A stretch of DNA of 8,013 bases from Desulfatirhabdium butyrativorans (GCA_022736535.1 DZCT01000222.1:1-8013), one strand, 5' to 3'; shown: positions 1 to 6,789, counted from the stretch's first letter. Notes: generated by a model from the sequence alone, not told the origin. Numbers and translations: made by a program.

Positions 1-2
1 TT

Positions 3-36
3 ACAAACTAAGTTTCTTAAAAGAAACTTAGTTTGT
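3..36. repeat. Perfect 16-bp inverted repeat (hairpin)
   Basis: Bases 3-18 are the exact reverse complement of bases 21-36, with a two-base AA spacer, so transcripts from either strand can form a long stable hairpin. The stem is AT-rich (core AACTAAGTTTCTT). A T-rich stretch (TTTGTTTG, 33-40) closes it on the plus strand. It could be a bidirectional terminator between the rnf operon and whatever lies to the left, or an end of an insertion element cut by the window edge. The pairing is directly visible; the role is inferred. Confidence 0.6.
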
Positions 37-44
37 TTGTGCGC

Positions 45-126
45 TGAGGAACGAAACCCAACATTTTCGTGGTCTGTCAATATTAGAAAATGATCGTCGG
101 CGTTAGGTTTCGTTCCTTAACCCAAC
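45..126. repeat. Palindromic repeat element, copy 1 (imperfect)
   Basis: This 82-bp stretch recurs at 187-268 with only two differences (positions 105 and 118). Its ends are inverted copies of each other: GAGGAACGAAACCCAAC at 46-62 pairs with GTTAGGTTTCGTTCCTT at 102-118, imperfectly because of the two substitutions. The 39-base interior is identical in both copies. It has no coding capacity, so it looks like a short non-autonomous repeat (MITE- or REP-like). Another fragment of the terminal sequence (TTGAGGAACGAG) lies between the copies near 154-165. Confidence 0.65.
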
Positions 127-175
127 GCCGACGAACTTGTTCCCACGTCGGGGCTTGAGGAACGAGAAAAGTCAT

Positions 176-272
176 GTAGGTTGGGTTGAGGAACGAAACC
201 CAACATTTTCGTGGTCTGTCAATATTAGAAAATGATCGTCGGCGTTGGGTTTCGTTCCTCAACCCAACCTAC
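176..272. repeat. MITE-like element with perfect 29-bp inverted ends
   Basis: Bases 176-204 are an exact 29-bp reverse complement of 244-272, enclosing a 39-bp interior identical to that of the copy at 45-126. The tip reads GTAGGTTGGGTTGAGG, a style of short dispersed repeat seen between genes in some large environmental bacterial genomes. No clear target-site duplication is visible (left flank ends GTCAT, right flank starts GAACT). It begins 24 bases past the rnfB stop, so the transcribed hairpin may also act as the 3' end or stabiliser of the operon mRNA; no T-run follows, so an intrinsic terminator is not claimed. Confidence 0.7.
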
Positions 273-295
273 GAACTAACCGCAAAGCGAACAGC

Positions 296-2359
296 TTATG
301 CCGCATCCTTATTGTAGCAGATTCTGCAACAGTTCAGACAGCGCCCTGATTCTGTCTGCGCTTCTGCTTCCGTCAGCACCTGATCCACTTCAATAAAAGA
401 CTTGATACGTTCAGCCGGCGAAAGTTCGGTCATTTTCGCTCTCGGTTTCTTCACAATGCCCTCAACCGATTTGAAAAGCGATTCCTGAATATGCTTTTTC
501 CGCAACGATTTCTCAACCGGTTTGACTTCCTCTCCGCTCAGATACTGGTGAATCGAGCGGGCAGCCCGTCTGCCGCCGCCGATGGCTTCCACCACCAGCG
601 AAGGACCCGTCGCGGAATCGCCGCCCGTGAAGATGTACGGAATCGTCGTCTGCAAGGTGTCCGGGTTGTTGTCAATGGTATTCCACCGGGTGATATTCAG
701 CGATTCCAGACGCTTGGAGCCTTCTTTGAAGAACACGTCAGGCCGCTGGCCGATGGCGGTGATAATGATGTCAGTTTCCAGCAATGTTTCAGAACCCGGC
801 ACTGTCACGGGGCGGCGTCTGCCGCTCGCGTCCGGCTCGCCCAGTTCCATTCTCAGATATTCCAGATGGGTGACTTTGCCCTCCGCGTTGCCGACAACAC
901 GGGTGGGCGCAGCCAGAAACTGAAATTTCACGCCCTCATGTTCGGCAGCTTCGATTTCCACCTCATTAGCAGGCATTTCCGCACGGGTCCGGCGATATAC
1001 AATCCAGACTTCTTTCACGCCGATACGAAGCAGATTCCGCACGCAGTCAATCGCGGAGTTTCCGCCTCCTACCACCACGGCTTTTCTGCCCACTTTCATC
1101 TTTTCGCCCGAAGCCAGCCGGGACAGGAAATCAATGCCCGTATAACAGCCCTCAAGTCTTTCGCCCTCCACGCCCAGGGTGTAGTCAGTCCATGCGCCCA
1201 CGCCCATGAACACCGCGTCATAGCCTTGATATGCCAGCGTTTTCATGTCAAAATCTTCGCCGAATCTTACGTGGGTGCGGGCTTCAACTCCCAGATTCAG
1301 AATGCCCTGTATTTCCCAGTCCAGAATTTTCTTGGGAAGCCGGTATTCCGGGATACCGTAGCGGATCATGCCGCCGAGATGAGGCATTGCCTCAAAGATC
1401 GTGACGCCGTGACCCAGCCGACGCAGAAAATACGCACAGCTCAGTCCCGCGGGTCCCCCGCCGATCACCGCCACGCGTTTGCCTGTTTCCGGCGCACAGG
1501 GGATGGGAAGCCGCTTGCCGGAATTCATTTCAAAATCCGCAACAAAGCGTTTCAACTGGTTGATGGAAACCGGCTCATCCTCAATGCCTCTGCGGCAGTA
1601 ATTTTCACAGGGATGGGGACAGACCCGTCCGCAGGACAGCAGCAGGGGATTGCGCTCCCGGATCGTGTTGACCGCGCCTTCATAATCGCCGGCATGAATC
1701 TGTCCGATATATTTGGGAATGTCAATTTCAGCCGGACAGGTCTGACGGCAGGGCGCCAGCGCGTCGTCTTCCGCATTGAAATGCAGAAGCCGCTCGGACA
1801 TGGTTCTGACCGTGAGAATGTTTTTGGGACATGCGCGCTGACACGCGCCGCATCCCACGCATTTTGCCTCATCCACCACCGGATAGCCTTCGGTCCCGAT
1901 ATGAATCGCATCAAAGGTGCAGGCTTTCACACAGTCGCCGAATCCCAGACAGCCGATCCGGCATTCCCGCCTGCCGCTGTAAAGCGCGTTCACCGCGCTG
2001 CAGCTCTGAACCCCGTCATAATAATATTTGTTTTCCGCTCTGTCTCCGCCTTTGCATTCGTTATAAGATGTCACCGGCTCCGCCGTACCCGCGCTCAGTC
2101 CCAGAACCGCAGCCACATTCGCCGCAGATTCAGGTCCTCCCACAATACAGACGCTCGGCGGCGCCTGTCCCTTCACAACAGCGACCGCCGCTGCCGAACA
2201 TCCGGCAAATCCGCAGCCGCCGCAGTTGGCGCCGGCAAGAAAATTTTCCACCTGCGCGATGCGGGGGTCCTCATACACATAAAATATTTTCGAGGCAGCG
2301 CTCAGCAAGCAGCCGCATACGACCCCGAATCCCAGCATTACAAGTAAGGCTTCTATCAC
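296..2359 (-). CDS. rnfB: RnfB fused to GltD/NfnB-like FAD, NAD(P)H oxidoreductase
   Basis: Ferredoxin-side subunit of the Rnf complex, 687 residues against roughly 190-330 for ordinary RnfB. The start is GTG at 2359 with an AGGTAGG ribosome site upstream, 18 bases after the rnfA stop. Residues 1-25 form a membrane anchor. C46/C49/C54/C71 (ANCGGCGFAGC) are the RnfB 4Fe-4S motif. C133/C137/C143/C147 and C167/C170/C173/C177 are two ferredoxin clusters, with extra C102 and C120. From about 200 a second enzyme begins: C204, C208, C243, C247, C251, C255 match the GltD N-terminal Fe-S domain. VAVIGGGPAG (296-305) binds FAD. VVVGGGNSA (428-436) with YRR (455-457) is the NAD(P) site, the arginines favouring NADPH. 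FTGGDSATG (577-585) closes the FAD domain. The C-terminus has one more cysteine group (RCLNCCRIC, 673-681). The protein probably lies on the cytoplasmic face. The domain calls are firm; its partner and direction of electron flow are inferred. Confidence 0.93.
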   Translation of the reverse strand: MIEALLVMLGFGVVCGCLLSAASKIFYVYEDPRIAQVENFLAGANCGGCGFAGCSAAAVAVVKGQAPPSVCIVGGPESAANVAAVLGLSAGTAEPVTSYNECKGGDRAENKYYYDGVQSCSAVNALYSGRRECRIGCLGFGDCVKACTFDAIHIGTEGYPVVDEAKCVGCGACQRACPKNILTVRTMSERLLHFNAEDDALAPCRQTCPAEIDIPKYIGQIHAGDYEGAVNTIRERNPLLLSCGRVCPHPCENYCRRGIEDEPVSINQLKRFVADFEMNSGKRLPIPCAPETGKRVAVIGGGPAGLSCAYFLRRLGHGVTIFEAMPHLGGMIRYGIPEYRLPKKILDWEIQGILNLGVEARTHVRFGEDFDMKTLAYQGYDAVFMGVGAWTDYTLGVEGERLEGCYTGIDFLSRLASGEKMKVGRKAVVVGGGNSAIDCVRNLLRIGVKEVWIVYRRTRAEMPANEVEIEAAEHEGVKFQFLAAPTRVVGNAEGKVTHLEYLRMELGEPDASGRRRPVTVPGSETLLETDIIITAIGQRPDVFFKEGSKRLESLNITRWNTIDNNPDTLQTTIPYIFTGGDSATGPSLVVEAIGGGRRAARSIHQYLSGEEVKPVEKSLRKKHIQESLFKSVEGIVKKPRAKMTELSPAERIKSFIEVDQVLTEAEAQTESGRCLNCCRICYNKDAA

Positions 2360-2377
2360 GGCTAACCTACCTTTCTT

Positions 2378-2953
2378 TTATACCATCCCTTTAAATGCAA
2401 AAAATGTGAGAGACATCAGACCTGCTGTGACCAGACCGATAGATGTATCCTGAAGCGGTTTCGGCACTCTGGCAAGCAGGATGCGTTCCCGCACACCGGC
2501 AAAGAGAATCAGCGCCAGCCCGAATCCTGCCGCATAAGCAAAAGATGACACCAGAGATTTGACAAAGGTGTATTCTTCATTCACATTAATCAGACATACG
2601 CCCAGCACCGCGCAGTTGGTGGTAATCAGAGGCAGAAAGATGCCCAGACCCGCATACAGCGCGGGAATGCTTTTTTTCAGAAACATCTCGACAAACTGCA
2701 CCAGCGAGGCAATCACCAGAATAAAAGCGATGGTTCTGAGATATTCCAGTCCGTATTTTTTGAGAATATAAAGTTCGGTGAGCCAGGTAATCCCGCCTGC
2801 CATGACCAGAACAAAGATAACCGCCATTGCCATACCCACAGCGGTTTCCATTTTTTTGGAGGTTCCGAGAAAAGGACAGTTGCCGAGATACTGTGCCAGC
2901 AGAATATTTTTGACCAGAATACAACTGATGATAAAAACAACATAATCACCCAT
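2378..2953 (-). CDS. rnfA: Rnf complex integral membrane subunit RnfA
   Basis: A 191-residue hydrophobic protein of the RnfA/NqrE family with about six membrane helices, the usual length. Family signatures are clear: LGNCPFLGTSKK (23-34), ETAVGMAMAV, YLRTIAFILVIASLVQFVEM (71-90), LGIFLPLITTNCAVLGV (103-119) and FAGVRER (151-157). C26 and C114 sit at the positions that, with the matching cysteines of RnfE, hold an iron-sulfur centre inside the membrane in Rnf/Nqr structures, passing electrons between the two faces. ATG at 2953 has a strong AAGGAG site. The 96-base gap to rnfE carries a heptanucleotide repeat array and a small hairpin. Nothing suggests damage; RnfA rather than its paralogue RnfE is chosen from the FLG after C26 and the ITTNC motif. 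Confidence 0.95.
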   Translation of the reverse strand: MGDYVVFIISCILVKNILLAQYLGNCPFLGTSKKMETAVGMAMAVIFVLVMAGGITWLTELYILKKYGLEYLRTIAFILVIASLVQFVEMFLKKSIPALYAGLGIFLPLITTNCAVLGVCLINVNEEYTFVKSLVSSFAYAAGFGLALILFAGVRERILLARVPKPLQDTSIGLVTAGLMSLTFFAFKGMV

Positions 2954-2976
2954 TTAATTTTCTCCTTCCGCGTTAT

Positions 2977-3051
2977 CGGCTCTGAGCCCTCGGCTCTGAA
3001 CTGAAAGATGAAAACCGAGAGCTGAAAACTGAAAGCCGAAAACTGAAAACT
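2977..3051. repeat. Heptanucleotide tandem repeat array between rnfE and rnfA
   Basis: On the plus strand seven consecutive 7-mers run 3003-3051: GAAAGAT, GAAAACC, GAGAGCT, GAAAACT, GAAAGCC, GAAAACT, GAAAACT. Next to it CGGCTCT occurs at 2977-2983 and again 14 bases on at 2991-2997, still a multiple of seven. The last heptad covers part of the rnfE stop codon (TAG at 3052-3050), so the array starts right where coding ends. It resembles the short tandemly repeated repetitive (STRR) heptamers described in filamentous cyanobacteria. Within it GAGCC (2984-2988) and GGCTC (2992-2996) can form a small stem ahead of the rnfA ribosome site. Confidence 0.75.
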
Positions 3052-3661
3052 ATTTTTTCCCTGCAATGTTCATCACACAGAGCATCAGTCCCAGACATAC
3101 AAACGCACCCGGGGCTTCCACCATGAATTGGAAAGGCTGAAAAGAAGATCCGAAAACTTCCATCACCTTCATATCTCCCCATATTGTCAGGTTTCCGCTT
3201 CCGAACAGTTCCCGGAAAGCTGCCAGCATAGCCAGTGCGATGGTATATCCGATGCCGATGCCGAAACCGTCGGCAATGGAGGCCAGAACGCCTTTTTTAA
3301 AGGCAAAGGCTTCCGCACGTCCCAGCAGGATGCAGTTGACCACGATGAGCGGGATGAAAATACCCAGTTTGAGGAAAAGGGGATAGGTATAAGCCTGCAT
3401 CACCAGTTCCACCACGCAGACAAAGGTTGCAATGACAACAATAAAACAGGCAATCCGGACTTTGGGCGGAATGATATTCCGCATCATGGAAATCAGAACA
3501 TTGGAACATACCAGCACAAAGATGACTGCCACGCCCATTCCGATGCCGTTCTCCACCGATTTGGTGACGGCAAGTGTGGGACACAGACCCAGCACCAGTC
3601 GGAACGGCGGTATCTCTTCCCACAAGCCTTTGGTAAATTCCTGAACAAGAGTTTTTGCCAT
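3050..3661 (-). CDS. rnfE: Rnf complex integral membrane subunit RnfE
   Basis: A 203-residue membrane protein of the RnfE/NqrD family, paralogous to RnfA and packed against it in inverted topology. Family motifs seen: GLWEEIPPFRLVLGLCPTLAVT (12-33), GMGVAVIFVL (41-50), PPKVRIACFIVVIATFV (65-81), LGIFIPLIVVNCILLGRAEAFA (99-120) and DGFGIGIGYTIAL. C27 and C110 match the cysteines that complete the RnfA/RnfE intramembrane iron-sulfur site. About six transmembrane helices are expected. ATG at 3661 is preceded by GGAGAG at suitable spacing. It follows rnfG by 90 bases and precedes rnfA by 96 bases; both gaps contain heptamer repeats. Length and motifs are ordinary. Confidence 0.95.
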   Translation of the reverse strand: MAKTLVQEFTKGLWEEIPPFRLVLGLCPTLAVTKSVENGIGMGVAVIFVLVCSNVLISMMRNIIPPKVRIACFIVVIATFVCVVELVMQAYTYPLFLKLGIFIPLIVVNCILLGRAEAFAFKKGVLASIADGFGIGIGYTIALAMLAAFRELFGSGNLTIWGDMKVMEVFGSSFQPFQFMVEAPGAFVCLGLMLCVMNIAGKK

Positions 3662-3720
3662 TTTTTTTCTCTCCGAAAAAGGGTCACTGCCGCTTGTCAG
3701 TCAGGAGCATAAAAACGCCC

Positions 3721-3748
3721 CTCAGCGCTGACCCCTCATCTCTGACCC
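3721..3748. repeat. Heptanucleotide repeats between rnfG and rnfE
   Basis: Four 7-mers stand in register on the plus strand: CTCAGCG, CTGACCC, CTCATCT, CTGACCC, the second and fourth identical. The array lies directly beyond the rnfG stop codon (TAA at 3754-3752). The sequence differs from the array between rnfE and rnfA, but the unit length and the placement behind a stop codon are the same. More diverged similar words (GTCACTG, TCAGTCA) continue at 3682-3702. Confidence 0.55.
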
Positions 3749-3751
3749 GAT

Positions 3752-4345
3752 TTATTTTTTAAAAGCTTTCAGATTTTCTTCAATCTGGGGTTTCAGCCGC
3801 TTATAAATTTCAACAATATCTGTTGCCGCCGCGCATACAGCGCGGGAGGTGATGGTCGCACCGCTGAGGGCGGCGATTTTGCCCCCGTCAGAGGTTACTT
3901 TGACCGCTTCGGCGGCAGAAAGACCTTTGAACGCTGTTGCAAAAGCAGGATCATCTTTTGCCCTTGCGCCCATGCCCGGGGTTTCCGAATGGGTGGTGAC
4001 GCCCACGCCGATGATTTTGTCTTCTTTTATGCTGATAGCGACCATGAGTCCCACATCGCCGCCGTATCCCTTGCCGTAACTCTCCGTTGCCACTGCCGAG
4101 GGTTCTCCCTCAAACACCCCGACAAAAAAGCTTCTTTCGATTTCGCCGTCTTTGAGTTTGAAACGGTCGGCAATGGGATTGTTGGCTGCACCTTTGAGAA
4201 TTTCTTTGATGGCAGGACCTTTGACAAATTCCAGTTGCTGGTTCTCAATCTGTTCTTTGGTGTTGTCGCGGATATAGGCAAGCAGACCGCCGGAAAACGC
4301 GCTCAGCACGGTCAGCACCACCACCATTTTTATCATTTCACGCAT
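3752..4345 (-). CDS. rnfG: Rnf complex FMN-binding subunit RnfG
   Basis: A 197-residue flavoprotein of the RnfG/NqrC family. An N-terminal helix (about 5-24) anchors it, with the FMN-binding domain on the outer face of the membrane. The flavinylation motif SGATIT lies at 161-166, with T164 the expected covalent FMN attachment site, and HSETPGMGA (119-127) is the conserved flavin-pocket loop. ATG at 4345 has a GGAGG site nine bases upstream. Gaps are 85 bases to rnfD and 90 to rnfE. Attachment needs an ApbE-type flavin transferase; none is in this window. Because RnfG faces outward it is the natural partner of the cytochrome encoded upstream, which is an inference. Confidence 0.95.
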   Translation of the reverse strand: MREMIKMVVVLTVLSAFSGGLLAYIRDNTKEQIENQQLEFVKGPAIKEILKGAANNPIADRFKLKDGEIERSFFVGVFEGEPSAVATESYGKGYGGDVGLMVAISIKEDKIIGVGVTTHSETPGMGARAKDDPAFATAFKGLSAAEAVKVTSDGGKIAALSGATITSRAVCAAATDIVEIYKRLKPQIEENLKAFKK

Positions 4346-4430
4346 TTCACATATCCTCCGATTTCATGTCGGGACACGCTCTGAGCCTGCCCTTTCCATA
4401 CATGACAAGTTCCGAATTAGAGACGACATT

Positions 4431-5399
4431 TTATGCCTTTCCGATGTGACCGAGCGTCTTGGGTCTGATTTTGTCCAGAAGCGGGTTCAGCAGATTGGCT
4501 ACCAGAATGGCGAATATCACCCCGTCTGCATACGCGCCGATATTCCTTATCAGTACGGTCATCACGCCGGCAGTCAGACCGTAGAGGAGCATGGGAATAA
4601 AATTCACCGGCGAGGACGAGTCTTCAGGCGCAAGAAAAAACACAGCGACCAGCGTATAACCGCTGAAAAGATGCAGCATGGGGCTGCCGTAACGCGAAGG
4701 ATCGGATGTGTTGAACAGCAGAGCGGTCAGAATAATTCCGGCAATGAAGGACAGAGAAATTTCCCAGCGGATAAATCCCCGCAGCATCAGATAGATGCCG
4801 CCGACAATGAGCCCCAGTCCGAACCCGGCGCCGATGCCGCCGATCTGTTTTCCCCAGATCAGATCAGATACGGTGAAAGCATCGGCCGCGGATACGCCGA
4901 AATTTTTCACTGCGGTCAGCGGATAGACCATGGAAGGGAAGTTCAGTTCATAATTGACAAGACTCTGATTGAAATCAAAGCAGCCGCCCCATGACAGCAT
5001 CATCATGGCAACGGCAACCGCCACAGGATTGAAGGGATTGGAGCCGATGCCCCCGAAAATATTTTTTCCCACCACAACGGCAAGAAAGGTTCCCATAATG
5101 ACAATCCACCAGGGCGCGGTTGCCGGCAGCAGCATGGCAAGCACCAGCCCGACCACCGCAGCGTTCCCGTCGCCCACCGTGACAGGCAGCTTCGCCGCTT
5201 TGTTGAATGCCAGTTCCCACAGCATCGCGGCAGATACGGACAAAGATATCACGCCGACGGCGGGCATTCCGTACTGATAAAACCCCATGAGCAGCGCCGG
5301 CAGCGCCGCCAGCATGGTATGATAACTTCTTTCGGTGATTCCGCTCCCGTTGTGCCAGAAAGGCGCGTGGGAAACAATGAATTTTTTCTGATTAAGCAT
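4431..5399 (-). CDS. rnfD: Rnf complex membrane subunit RnfD (atypical FMN site)
   Basis: A 322-residue polytopic protein of the RnfD/NqrB family. The start is ATG at 5399, overlapping the end of rnfC by eight bases and preceded by GGAGG six bases away; the frame stays open to 5528, but that extension lies inside rnfC and does not look like RnfD. Motifs seen: GDGNAAVVGLVLAMLLPATAPWW (76-98), GGIGSNPFNPVA (116-127), RWEISLSFI (211-219), HLFSGYTL (243-250), YADGVIFAILVANLLNPLLD (290-309). Where other RnfD proteins have DGxSxAT carrying FMN on the threonine, this one reads FGVSAAD (167-173), placing aspartate at the flavin position. The TDPVTSP loop is also changed, to PEDSSSP (258-264). The family is sure; whether FMN is bound here is doubtful. 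Confidence 0.93.
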   Translation of the reverse strand: MLNQKKFIVSHAPFWHNGSGITERSYHTMLAALPALLMGFYQYGMPAVGVISLSVSAAMLWELAFNKAAKLPVTVGDGNAAVVGLVLAMLLPATAPWWIVIMGTFLAVVVGKNIFGGIGSNPFNPVAVAVAMMMLSWGGCFDFNQSLVNYELNFPSMVYPLTAVKNFGVSAADAFTVSDLIWGKQIGGIGAGFGLGLIVGGIYLMLRGFIRWEISLSFIAGIILTALLFNTSDPSRYGSPMLHLFSGYTLVAVFFLAPEDSSSPVNFIPMLLYGLTAGVMTVLIRNIGAYADGVIFAILVANLLNPLLDKIRPKTLGHIGKA

Positions 5400-6702
5400 T
5401 CGCTGCCTCCTCTGTGAGACGCATCCGCTCCAGTTCATATTTTGCCAGACGGATATACTGGAAGATCGGTATTTTTGCCGTACATACAAAACTGCACAGG
5501 CCGCAGCCGATACAGGCATACAGATCATACATATCTGCCGCGCCCTGATACTGCCCTGCCTCGCAGAAACGCACCAGCATGTTGACCGGAATGTTTGCCG
5601 GACAAATCCGCACGCATTCTCCGCAGTTGATGCAGGGATAGTCGGAAACCGGCGACACGCTTTCAGCGTCCTGAACCATGATCGCGTCCGTATCCGGCTG
5701 CACCGGAAAATCTTCGGAATACACTGCCGCGCCGGTCAGAGGTCCGCCGATGATAATTCTGTCTTTTTCATTCAGTTTCACATCAAAGGCATCGAAAATA
5801 TCCCGCAACGGGGTTCCGAGCCGGACTTCAATCAATACTTTGCTCATATCTTTTTTGATGAGCGTCACCGCTTTGCTGACCGGGATTCTTCCCGAACTGA
5901 AAGCCTGTCCCACAGAGGCAACCGCTTCCGCGCTGAAAAAGCCTATCCCGATTTCTTCCCATGTTTTTCCCGCAGGAACCACCTGACCCAGCACCTCTTT
6001 TGCGATCATGTGCGGTAACGCGGCGGGATATTCAGATCGGATTTCTCTGATCTCCGCGCCCGAGGCGCCGCCGACAGCCCCCGCATTTTTCATGCTGCCC
6101 GGGGCATTGCCGTTGCAGGGAATGGCAATCACAACGGATTCAGCGCCGGTGATGCGTTTGAGGATGCTGATCCCTTTGCTGATATCCTCGCTGCGGGAAC
6201 TCATCACATACTGCTGGGTGAATATCAGCAGGTCGGCATCAACGCCGCAGACCACGATGGTTTTTATCTGCGATTCGTCTGAACCGGAAAAGTTTTCCAA
6301 TGCCGGCGCGCCGGGTGAAAATGCAAGATATTTTTTGGCATTTTCAAGGCTGATGTCTGCCGGGTCTTTTCCGAAAACATCTTCTGTTTCTTCCTGAGTG
6401 GCAGCGCTGATCGTTATCGCGGTATAAGATTTCCCGAAATCGCCGATATAGGGCGATACGGATGAGACCGTTCCCGTGACAGAAGAAATCACATAGCCCT
6501 CGCTGTCTCCGTAAAGCACAAGCTTCTGACCGGTTTTGACTTTTTCTCCGATTGTCAGCAGCCCGTTCCCTTTGTAGGGCGCTTTACAGAAAAGTGTGAC
6601 GCTCCGGGGCATGGAAATCTTCTCAGGCTTTAAAGATTTGCCGTTTACGGACTCATAAGCAAACCGGGGCTTTGTCAAACCGAAAAATGATCTTTTAATC
6701 AT
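5392..6702 (-). CDS. rnfC: Rnf complex iron-sulfur subunit RnfC (degenerate FMN/NADH motif)
   Basis: A 436-residue peripheral subunit, normally the NADH-facing, FMN and 4Fe-4S protein of Rnf. Two ferredoxin clusters are intact: C357/C360/C363/C367 (CINCGECVRICP) and C397/C400/C403/C407 (CIGCGLCSFVCT). The N-terminal barrel-like domain (SVTLFCKAPYKGNGLLTIGE, with VTGTVSSV further on) and the IIIGGPLTGA stretch (316-325) are typical. However, the glycine-rich GLGGAGFPT motif is not found: the matching place (127-138) reads AFSPGAPALENF, and the usual NGVECEP segment reads CGVDADL (152-158). The chosen ATG at 6702 has GGA ten bases upstream and gives an RnfC-like N-terminus (MIKRSFFGLTKPRF); an ATG at 6717 would add five residues but has no ribosome site. 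Family is firm; NADH use is uncertain. Confidence 0.92.
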   Translation of the reverse strand: MIKRSFFGLTKPRFAYESVNGKSLKPEKISMPRSVTLFCKAPYKGNGLLTIGEKVKTGQKLVLYGDSEGYVISSVTGTVSSVSPYIGDFGKSYTAITISAATQEETEDVFGKDPADISLENAKKYLAFSPGAPALENFSGSDESQIKTIVVCGVDADLLIFTQQYVMSSRSEDISKGISILKRITGAESVVIAIPCNGNAPGSMKNAGAVGGASGAEIREIRSEYPAALPHMIAKEVLGQVVPAGKTWEEIGIGFFSAEAVASVGQAFSSGRIPVSKAVTLIKKDMSKVLIEVRLGTPLRDIFDAFDVKLNEKDRIIIGGPLTGAAVYSEDFPVQPDTDAIMVQDAESVSPVSDYPCINCGECVRICPANIPVNMLVRFCEAGQYQGAADMYDLYACIGCGLCSFVCTAKIPIFQYIRLAKYELERMRLTEEAANA

Positions 6703-6718
6703 AATAAAAGATTCCATT
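6702..6718 (-). promoter_or_regulatory. rnfC start region with two candidate ATGs
   Basis: Two in-frame ATGs lie five codons apart. The upstream one (6717) is preceded by AACAAATTTACAA with no Shine-Dalgarno match. The downstream one (6702) has GGA ten bases ahead, located inside the upstream codons. The inner start is preferred but weakly, since both ribosome sites are poor compared with the strong ones of the other rnf genes. Confidence 0.4.
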
Positions 6719-6766
6719 TGTAAATTTGTTAAGCGTTAATGGGTCTGGAAATCAGAAAACACTTGT

Positions 6767-6789
6767 AAAACGATTTTCAAAATCGTTTT
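6767..6789. other. AT-rich hairpin in the rnfC leader
   Basis: AAAACGATTT (6767-6776) and AAATCGTTTT (6780-6789) are perfect inverted repeats with a three-base loop. In the plus direction the stem runs into TTTTTCTCTT; in the direction of rnf transcription no T-run follows. It may be an attenuator-like or processing hairpin that sets rnfC output apart from the cytochrome, or an operator dyad. The pairing is seen; the function is unknown. Confidence 0.4.

Noticed and set aside
176..272. Intrinsic terminator of the rnf operon
   Set aside because: The inverted arms are strong, but the stem is interrupted by a 39-base interior and no T-run follows in the transcription direction.
1..295. Duplicated region as a full insertion sequence
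   Set aside because: There is no transposase frame and the copies are under 100 bp, so only a non-autonomous element can be claimed.
491..2347. Long plus-strand open frame of 618 codons opposite rnfB
   Set aside because: It is antisense to a gene with clear domain motifs. Its translation shows no recognisable family and has shadow-type composition (rich in R, H, A), and no ribosome site supports it.
4346..4430. Regulatory dyad in the rnfD-rnfG gap (TGTCGGGACA)
   Set aside because: The 4-bp arms around a two-base centre are too short to separate from chance.
5400..5528. N-terminal extension of RnfD back to an ATG at 5528
   Set aside because: It lies inside rnfC, the extra residues do not resemble RnfD, and the ATG at 5399 has an excellent GGAGG site six bases away.
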